From NCBI GenBank assembly GCA_964419145.1, contig CAYQOM010000001.1:186001-250000 (forward strand): a stretch of DNA of 64,000 nucleotides, in the 5' to 3' direction. The notes beneath the pieces are model-generated. The model had not been told where the DNA came from. It saw nothing but the letters and a program-made list of their open reading frames with translations, and made no database searches. A program made the position numbers and the translations under genes. Shown here piece by piece: positions 25,898 to 35,145 of the stretch (position 1 is its first letter; every line of letters begins with the position of its first letter). This stretch comes from UBA2336 sp964419145 (lineage in GTDB: Bacteria > Bacteroidota > Bacteroidia > Cytophagales > Cyclobacteriaceae).

Positions 25898-27955
25898 ATG
25901 ACCCGTGCCACCCCGCAAGACCTCGAATTCCTGAACCAGCTCACCGCCAAGATTGAAGAAAACCTGGCGGACGAGCAGTTTGGCGTAACCGAACTGGCCG
26001 AAGCCATGAACATGAGCCGCTCCAACCTGTTGCGCAAGGTGAAAAAGGCCACCAACCTGTCGGTGAGCCAGCTTATTAATGAAGTGCGGCTTAAGCGTGC
26101 CATGGCGTTGCTGCGCACCACCGGGCTAAACGTGTCGGAAGTGTCGCACCAGGTGGGATTTAACAGTACCTCCTACTTCATTAAATGCTTTCGCGAATAC
26201 TACGGTTACCCGCCCGGTGAAGCGGGCAAACGCGCAACGGAAGAACCCGTTCCTCAACAGGCACCGCCCGCGCAATCAAAAAAATGGTATTGGATTGCTG
26301 CGCTCATCACGTTGGCGATTGTTGTGGTGAGTTGGTTCGTGTTCACCAACCTGCCATCTGAAGAAAAACCCGTAGTTGAAAAATCCATTGTGGTGCTGCC
26401 GTTTAAAAACGACAGTGCCGACTCCACCAACGTGTACCTCATCAACGGCTTGATGGAAGCCACGCTCAACAACCTGCAAAAGATTAAAGACTTGAACGTG
26501 CTCAGCCGCACCTCAGCCGAAAAATACCGCAACAGCAACAAGGCCATACCGGAAATCGCTAAAGAGCTAAACGCGAATTATTTTGTGGAAGGCAGCGGCC
26601 AGAAAATGGGCGACCGCATTGTGCTCACCATTCAGTTGATTGACGGCACCACCGACCGCCACCTGTGGAGCAAGCAATACAGGCGCGAAGCCAACGACAT
26701 CTTTGCGCTGCAACAGGAAATTTCGAAAGACATTGCTGCTGAAATTCAAGCCGTGATTACACCGGCTGAAAAAAACCGCATCGAAAAAATTCCTACCCAA
26801 AACCTGGAAGCGTACGATGCCTTCTTAAAAGGCCTCGATTTGCTCAGGCGCAATGGCGAACCCAATCTACAACAGGCATTGGTACACTTTGATGAAGCCA
26901 TCGCACACGACAACACCTTTGCGCTCGCCTATGCCTGTGCCGGTATGGCGTGTTACAACCTCGATATTTTCAAAGCAGAAAAGAAATACGTTGACGCACT
27001 CGACAACTATGCCGACAAAGCGTTGCTCTACGATCCTACGTTGGGCGAAGCCCTCACCGCCAAGGCCATGTACTTTTTGGTACAGAAAGAATACACACAA
27101 GCACTGCCCTACCTCGAAAAAGGATTGGAGTACAATCCCAACTCCACACAACTCATCGGGTTACTGAGCGACCTCTATGGCCTGTACCTGCCCAACACCG
27201 GCAAGTACCTGGAATATGCGCTGCGCGGCACACGCCTCGGTGCCGAAGGCACAGATTCTGTAGAAATAAGTTACTTCCACCTGCGGTTGGGCAATGCACT
27301 TATTCAAACCGGTTTTGTAGAGGAATCATTAAAGCAATTTGACCTGGCCCTCACCTACTATCCGGAGAATGCCTTTGCGCGCTACGTACGCGCCTTTGCG
27401 CTCTATGCCAAAACGGGCGACCTGAAACAGACACGTGCCTTGTTAGTGAAAGAATTCAACAAAGACACCACGCGCTTTGATATACTGCAAGACATTGGCA
27501 AAGTAAGCTACTACCTGGGCGAATACGATACGGCTTACGTTTGTTACCAGCGCTTCAACCGCTACCGCGAAACCTACAAGCTGGATGTGTTCCAACACGA
27601 GAATTTACTGATAGGGAAAATTTATGAGAAGATGGGCGAGCACGAACAGGCCCAACAGTTTTACGCCAGCTACCGCGATTTCTTAGCGCGTACCGAAACG
27701 GCCTACAAAGACCTGGGGTATGTTTCTTTGTATTGCCTGGAAGACAACCAAGACAAAGCATTGGAGCATCTTCGTCTTTTTGCGAAAGAAGACAACATTC
27801 AATATTGGATCATCCTGTTTCTGAACAAGGCTCCCGACAAAACTTCCATTGAGCGCTCAGCCGAATTTCAAAAACTCTCGCGCGACATTGAAAAGAAGTT
27901 TTGGGCCAACCATGAAAAGCTGAAGGGGAAGTTGGAAGAGCAGGGGTTGTTGTAG
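25898..27955 (+). CDS. Membrane-anchored AraC-type regulator with TolB-like and TPR sensor region
   Basis: A 685-residue single-chain regulator. Residues 1-110 are an AraC-type double helix-turn-helix (FGVTELAEAMNMSRSNLLRKVKKATN, VSEVSHQVGFNSTSYFIKCFREYYGYPPGE). One membrane segment follows at about 128-149 (WYWIAALITLAIVVVSWFVF). The outside part begins with a TolB-N-like / adenylate-cyclase-associated domain (SIVVLPFKNDSADSTNVYLINGLMEATLNNLQKI), then about 400 residues of TPR repeats. The layout, DNA-binding inside and sensor outside, recalls ToxR/CadC-type regulation but with an AraC domain. Ligand and targets unknown. Confidence 0.9.
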   Translation: MTRATPQDLEFLNQLTAKIEENLADEQFGVTELAEAMNMSRSNLLRKVKKATNLSVSQLINEVRLKRAMALLRTTGLNVSEVSHQVGFNSTSYFIKCFREYYGYPPGEAGKRATEEPVPQQAPPAQSKKWYWIAALITLAIVVVSWFVFTNLPSEEKPVVEKSIVVLPFKNDSADSTNVYLINGLMEATLNNLQKIKDLNVLSRTSAEKYRNSNKAIPEIAKELNANYFVEGSGQKMGDRIVLTIQLIDGTTDRHLWSKQYRREANDIFALQQEISKDIAAEIQAVITPAEKNRIEKIPTQNLEAYDAFLKGLDLLRRNGEPNLQQALVHFDEAIAHDNTFALAYACAGMACYNLDIFKAEKKYVDALDNYADKALLYDPTLGEALTAKAMYFLVQKEYTQALPYLEKGLEYNPNSTQLIGLLSDLYGLYLPNTGKYLEYALRGTRLGAEGTDSVEISYFHLRLGNALIQTGFVEESLKQFDLALTYYPENAFARYVRAFALYAKTGDLKQTRALLVKEFNKDTTRFDILQDIGKVSYYLGEYDTAYVCYQRFNRYRETYKLDVFQHENLLIGKIYEKMGEHEQAQQFYASYRDFLARTETAYKDLGYVSLYCLEDNQDKALEHLRLFAKEDNIQYWIILFLNKAPDKTSIERSAEFQKLSRDIEKKFWANHEKLKGKLEEQGLL

Positions 27956-27967
27956 GCAATTATTGTG

Positions 27968-28221
27968 GTTTGTCGGGAATTCCGACAAACCAGTGAGCAT
28001 GGCGCGATTTCTGGAGAAACACAAGAAACAAACGCTGGGCATTACAACCTTTTTGTCAATCATAGTCGTTGGCTGCGGATCAGGGACTATTGTAGTCAAA
28101 TGTGTCTGGGAAAAGGTGAATTGGATCAAATCGAACTGTCCGGAAATTCCGGAAAACTGCTCGAGGTGTTATCAGGGGAAAGATGAAATGGAGCAAATCG
28201 AATCTGTCGGAAATTCCGAAC
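27968..28221 (+). repeat. Three palindromic sites in the non-coding region before hsdR
   Basis: The 342 bases between the AraC/TPR gene and hsdR contain three related dyads: GGTTTGTCGG with CCGACAAACC (27968-27992), TCCGGAAATTCCGGA (28139-28153) and TCGGAAATTCCGA (28207-28219). The last two sit inside 32-base imperfect direct repeats (28122-28153 and 28189-28221) that both contain a CAAATCGAA box. The offset of 67 bases is not a multiple of three, so this is not a coding repeat. These could be operator sites for the hsd operon or remnants of small repeats. An open frame at 27963-28379 is not convincing as a gene. Confidence 0.55.
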
Positions 28222-28297
28222 GGTTCAACCTGAAGGAAATGCATTTCATTTATGAGAGATTTGAGGTATTTTTAAAGTCCTCTGACCCTCGAATGCT

Positions 28298-31200
28298 ATG
28301 GCCTTTAACGAAGATTCACGTGTTAAAATCCCAACTATACTGCATTTATGCAGACTTGGGTACACATATCTTTCATTAAACAAGGCCAACTGGGATGAGG
28401 CGAGCAATATTTTTCCAGACATCTTTAAAGAAAGCATCAAAAGGATAAATATTGAAAATCCATTCACGGAAAGCGACCTCTCCAGGCTTTATGACGAAAT
28501 AAGCCTTCTGTTGGAAAATGAAGATCTCGGTAAAGCATTTTATGAAAAACTAGTCGATCAATCCGGGACAAAGCTCATCGACTTCAAAAACTTTGATAAC
28601 AACTCATTTCATGTGGTAACGGAATTGACTTGCAAGAAGGACGATGAAGAGTTCAGGCCTGATATTACGCTACTTATCAATGGAATGCCGTTGATTTTTA
28701 TTGAAGTTAAAAAACCGAACAACCAGGATGGTATTCAGGCGGAGTTGAATAGAATTCACAAGCGCTTCCAAAATAAAAAATTTAGAAACTTTGTGAACAT
28801 CACACAGTTGATGATCTTTTCCAACAACATGGAGTACCATGAAGATTCCATTCAACAACTAGAAGGTGCGTTCTATGCTACCACGGCATACGGCAAAGTT
28901 TCACTTAACTATTTCCGTGAGGAGGATAAGCCTGACCTAAACAAAGTGCTTAAGCCACTGGATGAAGAGGTGGAAAACTTTGTTTTGAGAGATACCAACT
29001 ATGTAGGCATTAAAAACTCGCAGGAGTTTATAACGAATAAAAATCCCGACAGTCCAACCAATAGAATTTGCAACTCACTGCTACAGCGTGAACGGTTGGC
29101 TTTTCTGTTGAAGTATGCATTTGCCTATGTGAAGAACGAGGAGGGCTTGCAGAAGCATATCATGCGATACCCGCAGATTTTTGCCTCAAAAGCAATTCAG
29201 AAGAAATTGGATGAGGGAATAAGAAAAGGAATCATCTGGCATACCCAAGGCAGTGGAAAAACTGCACTGGCTTACTACAACGTAAAATGTCTTATAGATT
29301 ATTTTCAGAATAAAGCAATCATTCCTAAGTTTTACTTCATTGTAGATCGTCTTGATCTTTTAATACAGGCAGCCAAAGAGTTTCGTAGCAGAGGTTTGGT
29401 TGTGCATGAAGTAAACTCCAGAAACGATTTTGTCAGAGATATTAAAACCACAAGCGTAATTCACAATGATTCAGGTAAACGCGAGATCACGGTGGTTAAC
29501 ATTCAGAAGTTTAAAGATGACCCAAGTGTTGTACGTAATACCGATTATAACTTAGCCATTCAGCGTGTGTATTTCCTCGATGAGGTACACCGGAGCTATA
29601 ATCCGAAGGGAAGCTTCCTTGCTAACTTGAATGAATCCGACCCAAATGCCATTAAGATTGGCTTGACAGGTACCCCCTTACTGGGGAGCGATTACAATTC
29701 GCGTGCGCTCTTTGGAAACTACATTCATAAGTACTACTACAATGCTTCCATTGCCGATGGTTATACCTTGCGGCTCATACGCGAAGAGATCGAAACCAAA
29801 TACAAGCTTTCGATGAAGAAAGCATTGGAGGAGATTGACATACTGAAGGGTGAGGGCGACAAAAAGGTAGTGTACGCACATCCTCGGTTTGTTGAACCCA
29901 TGCTCGACTACATTGTGGAGGATTTTGAAAAAGCCCGTATCACGCACGATGATGCCACGATTGGCGGCATGATAATCTGCGATTCATCTGAACAGGCTGA
30001 AAAGCTTTATGAAATTTTTCAACACAAGTACGCGGTTAAAGAAGATCAGCAACCATTGGCGATGGCAGCTGAGCCGAGGGAAAGTTATGTGTTAAGTCGC
30101 AAGAAAAGTTTTCGCCCAGCTACGGCCTCACTTGTACTACATGATATTGGTACCAAGGAGGAGCGAGAGGCTGAAATTGAAGCGTTTAAAGATGGCAAGA
30201 CCGACTTACTCTTTGTTTATGCCATGCTGCTTACGGGCTTTGATGCCCCGAGATTAAAGAAACTCTATCTCGGCCGATTAATCAAAAAGCACAATTTACT
30301 TCAGGCGCTTACGCGTGTGAATCGCACATATAAAAATTTCCGATACGGGTATGTGGTAGACTTTGCTGACATTGAAGAGGAGTTCAAAAAAACCAATCAG
30401 GATTACTTCAATGAATTGCAGGAAGAGTTAGGCGATGAAATGGAGCACTACTCCAACCTGTTCAAAACTCCCGAAGAGATAGAAAAGGACATACAAAACA
30501 TCAAGGAAATTCTTTTTCATTTTGATACAGAGAATGCTGAGGTTTTCTCCCAACAGATCAGCCAGATTTCAAATAGGGTTGAGATGTTGAAGATAACCAA
30601 GGCATTAAATACTGCTCGTGAGTTGTACAACCTCATCCGACTTTCAGGTAACTACGACTTACTCAATAAGCTGGATTTTCAAAAGCTTACTGTGTTGGCA
30701 CGAGAAGCGAATAACCATCTTGCGCTTATTAATGCACGCGAAGCATTGGAAAGCAACGATGAAACTACCAACCTACTCAACCTCGCCTTGGAAGATGTGA
30801 TCTTCGCTTTCACAAAAGTAAAAGAGGAAGAAATGGTGCTTGCCGACCAATTGCGCAATACCTTGCAACGGACACGCGAAAAACTGGCCTGCAATTTTGA
30901 CCAGAAGGACCCTGTGTTTATCAGTCTGAAGGAGGAGCTTGAAAGGCTTTTTAAAAAGAAAAACCTGAGCGAGGTGACCAAGGAGGAAATGGAGGCAAAC
31001 ATTAAAGCGCTAAACGAAATTTATAACAAGGCCCGGGAGTTGGAACGAAAAAATCAATTGCTACGCGCCAAATACCAGAATGATGAGAAATATGCACGCA
31101 TTCACAAACGCCTGATGGAAAAAGACCCGCTCACACCAAGTGAAGCCAAACTATTTGAAGTATTGAGTGCATTGAAGCAGGAGGTGGACAATCAAATCCT

Positions 31201-31375
31201 TCAAAACTCCAATATACTTGAGAACGAAAGCTTTGTAGAAAAAATGATTATGCGCTTGGTAATTGATCAAATCAAAAACAAACACCAAATGCCGTTGGAT
31301 GCGGCTACCTCCAAACGCATCAACCAGTTGATAGTGAAAGAATATATGAATGAATTTCTAGGAAGAGCGGCATGA
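28298..31375 (+). CDS. hsdR: Type I restriction endonuclease, R subunit
   Basis: HsdR is the motor and nuclease of a type I restriction enzyme that cuts unmodified invading DNA after translocation. The 1025-residue protein has the N-terminal nuclease core D122...E136-V-K138 (FRPDITLLINGMPLIFIEVKKP), Walker A QGSGKT at 317-322, DEVH at 428-431, LTGTP at 456-460 and the helicase C-terminal motif LLTGFDAP, then a long helical C-terminus that contacts the methylase. A segment LAMAAEPRESY at 587-597 sits between two helicase motifs and looks inserted; a near copy is in HsdS. The stop overlaps the transposase start by four bases. Confidence 0.96.
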   Translation: MAFNEDSRVKIPTILHLCRLGYTYLSLNKANWDEASNIFPDIFKESIKRINIENPFTESDLSRLYDEISLLLENEDLGKAFYEKLVDQSGTKLIDFKNFDNNSFHVVTELTCKKDDEEFRPDITLLINGMPLIFIEVKKPNNQDGIQAELNRIHKRFQNKKFRNFVNITQLMIFSNNMEYHEDSIQQLEGAFYATTAYGKVSLNYFREEDKPDLNKVLKPLDEEVENFVLRDTNYVGIKNSQEFITNKNPDSPTNRICNSLLQRERLAFLLKYAFAYVKNEEGLQKHIMRYPQIFASKAIQKKLDEGIRKGIIWHTQGSGKTALAYYNVKCLIDYFQNKAIIPKFYFIVDRLDLLIQAAKEFRSRGLVVHEVNSRNDFVRDIKTTSVIHNDSGKREITVVNIQKFKDDPSVVRNTDYNLAIQRVYFLDEVHRSYNPKGSFLANLNESDPNAIKIGLTGTPLLGSDYNSRALFGNYIHKYYYNASIADGYTLRLIREEIETKYKLSMKKALEEIDILKGEGDKKVVYAHPRFVEPMLDYIVEDFEKARITHDDATIGGMIICDSSEQAEKLYEIFQHKYAVKEDQQPLAMAAEPRESYVLSRKKSFRPATASLVLHDIGTKEEREAEIEAFKDGKTDLLFVYAMLLTGFDAPRLKKLYLGRLIKKHNLLQALTRVNRTYKNFRYGYVVDFADIEEEFKKTNQDYFNELQEELGDEMEHYSNLFKTPEEIEKDIQNIKEILFHFDTENAEVFSQQISQISNRVEMLKITKALNTARELYNLIRLSGNYDLLNKLDFQKLTVLAREANNHLALINAREALESNDETTNLLNLALEDVIFAFTKVKEEEMVLADQLRNTLQRTREKLACNFDQKDPVFISLKEELERLFKKKNLSEVTKEEMEANIKALNEIYNKARELERKNQLLRAKYQNDEKYARIHKRLMEKDPLTPSEAKLFEVLSALKQEVDNQILQNSNILENESFVEKMIMRLVIDQIKNKHQMPLDAATSKRINQLIVKEYMNEFLGRAA

Positions 31376-31830
31376 GTACGTATTCTCAAATCTATATTCA
31401 GCTAGTTTTTGCTGTGAAAAACAGAAACGCACTTATCGGTGCAACTTGGGAAGAACAACTTTTCAAGTATATAACCGGCATTATTCAAAATAAAGGACAA
31501 AAATTGCTGGCCATTAATGGAATGCCAGATCATATCCATATTCTAATTGTCATGAAGCCGACTTGTTGTTTATCCGATTTGGTGAGAGAAGTAAAGAAGG
31601 CTTCCAATACATTTATCAGCGAGCATCACTTTTGCCCATTCAAATTTGAATGGCAGGAAGGATATGGAGCGTTTTCGTATAGTCATTCGGCTCTGGATAA
31701 CGTGATTGGATACATCATGAATCAAAAGGAACATCATCGCAAAATTTCTTTCAGGGAGGAGTACAAAAAGTTTTTGGTTTCATTTAATATTGAACATGAA
31801 GATAAATATTTATTTACCTGGATTGAGTGA
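31372..31830 (+). CDS. Y1 (HUH) transposase, IS200/IS605 TnpA or REP-associated type
   Basis: A 152-residue single-strand DNA transposase. The HUH metal site is HIH at 54-56 (MPDHIHILI) and the catalytic tyrosine is Y114 in VIGYIMNQKEHH; both are intact. It begins inside hsdR (ATGA overlap), so it is translated from the hsd message, which is unusual for a mobile element. Downstream lie two copies of a REP-like palindrome cluster, the type of DNA on which REP-associated tyrosine transposases act. It could therefore be a domesticated RAYT and not a recent insertion. No accessory tnpB is present. Confidence 0.9.
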   Translation: MSTYSQIYIQLVFAVKNRNALIGATWEEQLFKYITGIIQNKGQKLLAINGMPDHIHILIVMKPTCCLSDLVREVKKASNTFISEHHFCPFKFEWQEGYGAFSYSHSALDNVIGYIMNQKEHHRKISFREEYKKFLVSFNIEHEDKYLFTWIE

Positions 31831-31843
31831 TCCCAAAGGAACT

Positions 31844-32010
31844 AGGTATATCGGCTGGAAATGAGGTGATCCTGAAGGGATCAAAAGTTTATAGAAGAGA
31901 TGCAATATTTAAACATACGACCCCTTCGGGGTCGAACATTTTAAATTAGTAGTTCTTATAAACGTATAACCCCAATGGGGTTACAAAATGACAGAGACAA
32001 CAGATTCCGA
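31844..32010. repeat. REP-like palindrome cluster, copy 1
   Basis: Begins AGGTATAT and contains in order GATCCTGAAGGGATC, CGACCCCTTCGGGGTCG and GTATAACCCCAATGGGGTTAC, separated by A/T-rich spacers (AAAAGTTTATAGAAGAGATG, ACATTTTAAATTA). After the last palindrome comes AAAATGACAGAGACAACAG, which resembles the start of hsdM. No gene. Confidence 0.8.
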
Positions 32011-32105
32011 AGGGATCAAATACTTACGAATGAATGTGATGTGGAACAAACAACCCTCGGAGTCGTGCTAAAACGTGAAAAAAATTCTAATACATATCCT
32101 CCGGC

Positions 32106-32270
32106 AGGTATATGAGGCTGGAAATGAAGTGATCCCGAAGGGATCAAAAGTTTATAGAAGAGATGTAATATTTTAACATACGACCCCTTCGGGGTCGCAC
32201 ATTTTAAATTAATGGTTTTTATAAACATGTAACCCCTACGGGGTTACGACCAATAAAATGACGAAGACAA
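32106..32270. repeat. REP-like palindrome cluster, copy 2, running into the hsdM start
   Basis: A second copy of the 31844 unit, about 263 bases downstream and roughly 90 percent identical by eye: GATCCCGAAGGGATC, CGACCCCTTCGGGGTCG and GTAACCCCTACGGGGTTAC in the same order. It ends in AAAATGACGAAGACAATAG, which is the hsdM start codon and first codons. Between the two copies, another half-site GATTCCGAAGGGATC occurs at about 32002. Together they fill the 427 bases between the transposase and hsdM. Confidence 0.8.
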
Positions 32271-33880
32271 TAGAATTTGAAAAGAAAACCAAAGAGCTGA
32301 TCGATAGCCTGAAAAGCGTGTGTGCCAATTATGGATTAGGCAACGATGGCAACGAGTTTAAAATCATTACGCAGGTATTTCTGTATAAATTTTTGAACGA
32401 TAAGTTCATTCACGAAATAAAGCAAACGGATAAAAAGCTGGCCAAACTGGAACCGAAAGAACTGGATGCCGCCTTAAATAAACTTAAAGCAGATGATTAT
32501 GAGATGCTCACCATGCAGCTCAATGAAAATACGGCTGTTTTAAAACCCAAACAATTTATATCCAGCTTATTCGCTCAACAGAATAAGCCCAAGTTTGCCG
32601 AACTTTTTGATAAGACATTACTCGATATAGCTAAAGAGAACAGCGACATCTTTTCTGTGGTAACAGAGGGAGGTGAAAAGGTTGTGCTTTTTGAAAACAT
32701 CAGCAAGTATGTAATCGACAAGCGCGATGAATTCTGCAAGGCAATCATCAACAAACTGGTAAACTTTAGTTTTGAGAATATCTTTCACGAGAAGTTTGAT
32801 TTTTACGCTACTATTTTTGAATACCTCATTAAAGATTACAATACTAACAGTGGTGGCAAGTATGCAGAATATTTCACCCCACATGCTGTGGGTAAGATCA
32901 TGGCCAGGTGCTTGGTTCAGGGAAAGGTTAAGAACGCAACCGTGTATGACCCAGCAGCAGGCTCGGGCCGGTTGCTCATGAATGTAGCACACGAAATTGG
33001 TGAAGACAAGTGTACCATTTACTCGCAGGATATTTCTCAGAAATCATCTAACCTGCTGCGCTTGAACCTGATCTTGAACAACCTGGTGCACTCCATCCCC
33101 AATGTGGTGAAGGGCAACACGCTGCTCGACCCATACCACAAAGACAAGAAAGGCAGGTTGCAAAAGTTTGATTTTGTGGTGAGCAACCCGCCCTTTAAGC
33201 TCGATTTTTCTGATTACAGTAAGCAGCTTAACACCAAAGAAAACCACGACCGCTTTTTTGCAGGTGTGCCTAACATACCTAAAACCAAGAAAGAGAGCAT
33301 GGCCATTTACCTTATGTTTTTACAGCACATCATGCACTCGCTGAATGATACAGGCAAGGCCGCCATTGTAGTGCCCACCGGATTTATTACCGCACAAAGT
33401 GGTATTGAAAGAAGGATACGCGAAAAATTAGTGGAAGGCAAAATGCTGCGCGGGGTAATCTCCATGCCGAGCAACATTTTTGCTACTACAGGCACCAATG
33501 TATCCATCTTATTTTTGGACAAAGCCAATACCAAAGGCGACATCGTGTTGATGGATGCTTCTAATTTGGGTGAGACAATAAAAGAGGGTAAAAACCAAAA
33601 AACAGTCTTACGACATGACGAGGAAGAATTAATAATCAAGACATTTAACGAGCATAAAAAGGTTAATGATTTCACCGTAATTGTTAGTTATGAACAGCTA
33701 AAGGAAAAGAACTATTCGTTAAGCGCTGGTCAGTATTTTGAAGTTAAAATAAACTATCAAGATATTTCTAAAGATGAATTTGATAATCAAATGAGCAACT
33801 ATCGAAATAATCTGAAAGGATTATTTGCCGAAGCAAGAAATTTAGAAAAGTTATTGGAAAAAAGATTGGCTGAATTATGA
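32258..33880 (+). CDS. hsdM: Type I restriction-modification DNA methyltransferase, M subunit
   Basis: HsdM methylates adenine N6 at the recognition site and, with HsdS, protects host DNA. The 540-residue protein has an N-terminal helical HsdM_N domain (residues 10-150), the S-adenosylmethionine motif DPAAGSG at 231-237 and the catalytic NPPF at 310-313. All motifs are intact. Its last four bases overlap the hsdS start (ATGA). It lies 427 bases after the transposase, across the REP-like cluster, so it may have its own promoter there. Confidence 0.96.
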   Translation: MTKTIEFEKKTKELIDSLKSVCANYGLGNDGNEFKIITQVFLYKFLNDKFIHEIKQTDKKLAKLEPKELDAALNKLKADDYEMLTMQLNENTAVLKPKQFISSLFAQQNKPKFAELFDKTLLDIAKENSDIFSVVTEGGEKVVLFENISKYVIDKRDEFCKAIINKLVNFSFENIFHEKFDFYATIFEYLIKDYNTNSGGKYAEYFTPHAVGKIMARCLVQGKVKNATVYDPAAGSGRLLMNVAHEIGEDKCTIYSQDISQKSSNLLRLNLILNNLVHSIPNVVKGNTLLDPYHKDKKGRLQKFDFVVSNPPFKLDFSDYSKQLNTKENHDRFFAGVPNIPKTKKESMAIYLMFLQHIMHSLNDTGKAAIVVPTGFITAQSGIERRIREKLVEGKMLRGVISMPSNIFATTGTNVSILFLDKANTKGDIVLMDASNLGETIKEGKNQKTVLRHDEEELIIKTFNEHKKVNDFTVIVSYEQLKEKNYSLSAGQYFEVKINYQDISKDEFDNQMSNYRNNLKGLFAEARNLEKLLEKRLAEL

Positions 33881-35145
33881 CTTTTCAAAAACTTAAAATA
33901 AAGGACATATGTGATTTTGTAGGTGGAGCGCAGCCACCGAAAGAAGTCTTTATTTCTGAAGAACGTGATGGATACATTAGACTCATTCAAACTCGCGATT
34001 ATAAAACTGATATTTTTAAAACCTATATCCCTAAAAACCTTGCAAGGAGATTTTGTAATGAGACCGATATAATGATAGGTCGTTATGGCCCACCGATATT
34101 TCAAATTTTACGTGGGTTAGAAGGTGCTTACAATGTCGCACTTATGAAGGCAGTTCCAAAATCAAATGTGCTTAACGACTATTTATACTACATAATTAAG
34201 CAAAAGGATATTTTTGAATACGTTGAAAAGCTTTCAGCAAGAACTGGCGGACAGACCGGAGTTGATTTGGATTCATTAAACGAATATCCGGTGCTGCTAC
34301 CTGATAAGTCTTATCAACAGAAGGTTATAGGAATACTTAAAGGAATAGATGATAAAATAGAACTAAACAACCGCATTAATGCTGAGCTAGAGGCCATGGC
34401 CAAAACCATTTATGACTATTGGTTTGTGCAGTTTGATTTCCCCAACAAGAACGGCAAACCTTACAAAGCCAGCAGTGGGAAAATGGTGTGGAGTGAAGAG
34501 TTGAAAAGAGAGATACCGGATGGGTGGAGAGCCGGAGTTCTATCTGAAATAGCCAATATTACAATGGGTCAATCACCTCCAGGTGAATCTTATAATGAAG
34601 ATGGTCAAGGAACTATATTCTTTCAAGGTTGCACTGATTTTGGTTCACGGTTTCCATCAATCAGACAATTCACTACACAGCCAGGAAGGATGGCAAACCA
34701 AGGAGATATATTACTTAGCGTGAGAGCTCCAGTAGGTACTATGAACATTGCTAGGGTTGATTGCTGCATTGGTCGTGGCTTAGCTGCATTAAATAGTAAA
34801 GACAATTGCATAGCATATCTTCATGGTGTAATGAATAATCTCCATCAAATATTTAAAAGGAGAAATACAGATGGTACAACTTTCGGAGCAATTACTAAGG
34901 ATGATTTATTTTCTTTGAAGGTAGTTCGCGCTCCGAGAGAGATTCTAGAAAAATTCAATGACATAACAAAGCCAATGTTTGATAAACAAAATGCATTGGC
35001 TGAAGAAAACCAAAAACTCACTGAACTCCGTGATTGGCTCTTGCCCATGCTCATGAACGGGCAAATAAAAATTAAGGATGCGGAGCGGGAGTTGGCAATG
35101 GCAGCGGAGCCAAGCCCTTCATACCATAATACGAAGCTTCGGTAA
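33877..35145 (+). CDS. hsdS: Type I restriction-modification specificity subunit
   Basis: HsdS reads the bipartite DNA target. The 422-residue protein has two target-recognition domains (about 1-150 and 215-370), each followed by a helical conserved region: QQKVIGILKGIDDKIELNNRINAELEAMAKTIYDYWFVQFDFP in the middle and NALAEENQKLTELRDWLLPMLMNGQI at the end. The last 17 residues start with LAMAAEPSPSY, a motif also found inside HsdR. The stop shares a base with the start of the kinase gene (TAATG). The target sequence cannot be read from the protein. Confidence 0.95.
   Translation: MTFQKLKIKDICDFVGGAQPPKEVFISEERDGYIRLIQTRDYKTDIFKTYIPKNLARRFCNETDIMIGRYGPPIFQILRGLEGAYNVALMKAVPKSNVLNDYLYYIIKQKDIFEYVEKLSARTGGQTGVDLDSLNEYPVLLPDKSYQQKVIGILKGIDDKIELNNRINAELEAMAKTIYDYWFVQFDFPNKNGKPYKASSGKMVWSEELKREIPDGWRAGVLSEIANITMGQSPPGESYNEDGQGTIFFQGCTDFGSRFPSIRQFTTQPGRMANQGDILLSVRAPVGTMNIARVDCCIGRGLAALNSKDNCIAYLHGVMNNLHQIFKRRNTDGTTFGAITKDDLFSLKVVRAPREILEKFNDITKPMFDKQNALAEENQKLTELRDWLLPMLMNGQIKIKDAERELAMAAEPSPSYHNTKLR

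Noticed and set aside
26853..27167. Open frames inside the AraC/TPR gene on both strands
   Set aside because: Shadow frames of a well-supported coding sequence.
27963..28379. 138-codon open frame before hsdR
   Set aside because: It runs over the palindromic repeats and overlaps the hsdR start; no recognisable domain, and the direct repeats inside are not in frame.
31844..32270. CRISPR array before hsdM
   Set aside because: Only two long copies with internal palindromes, no regular spacers, and no cas genes.
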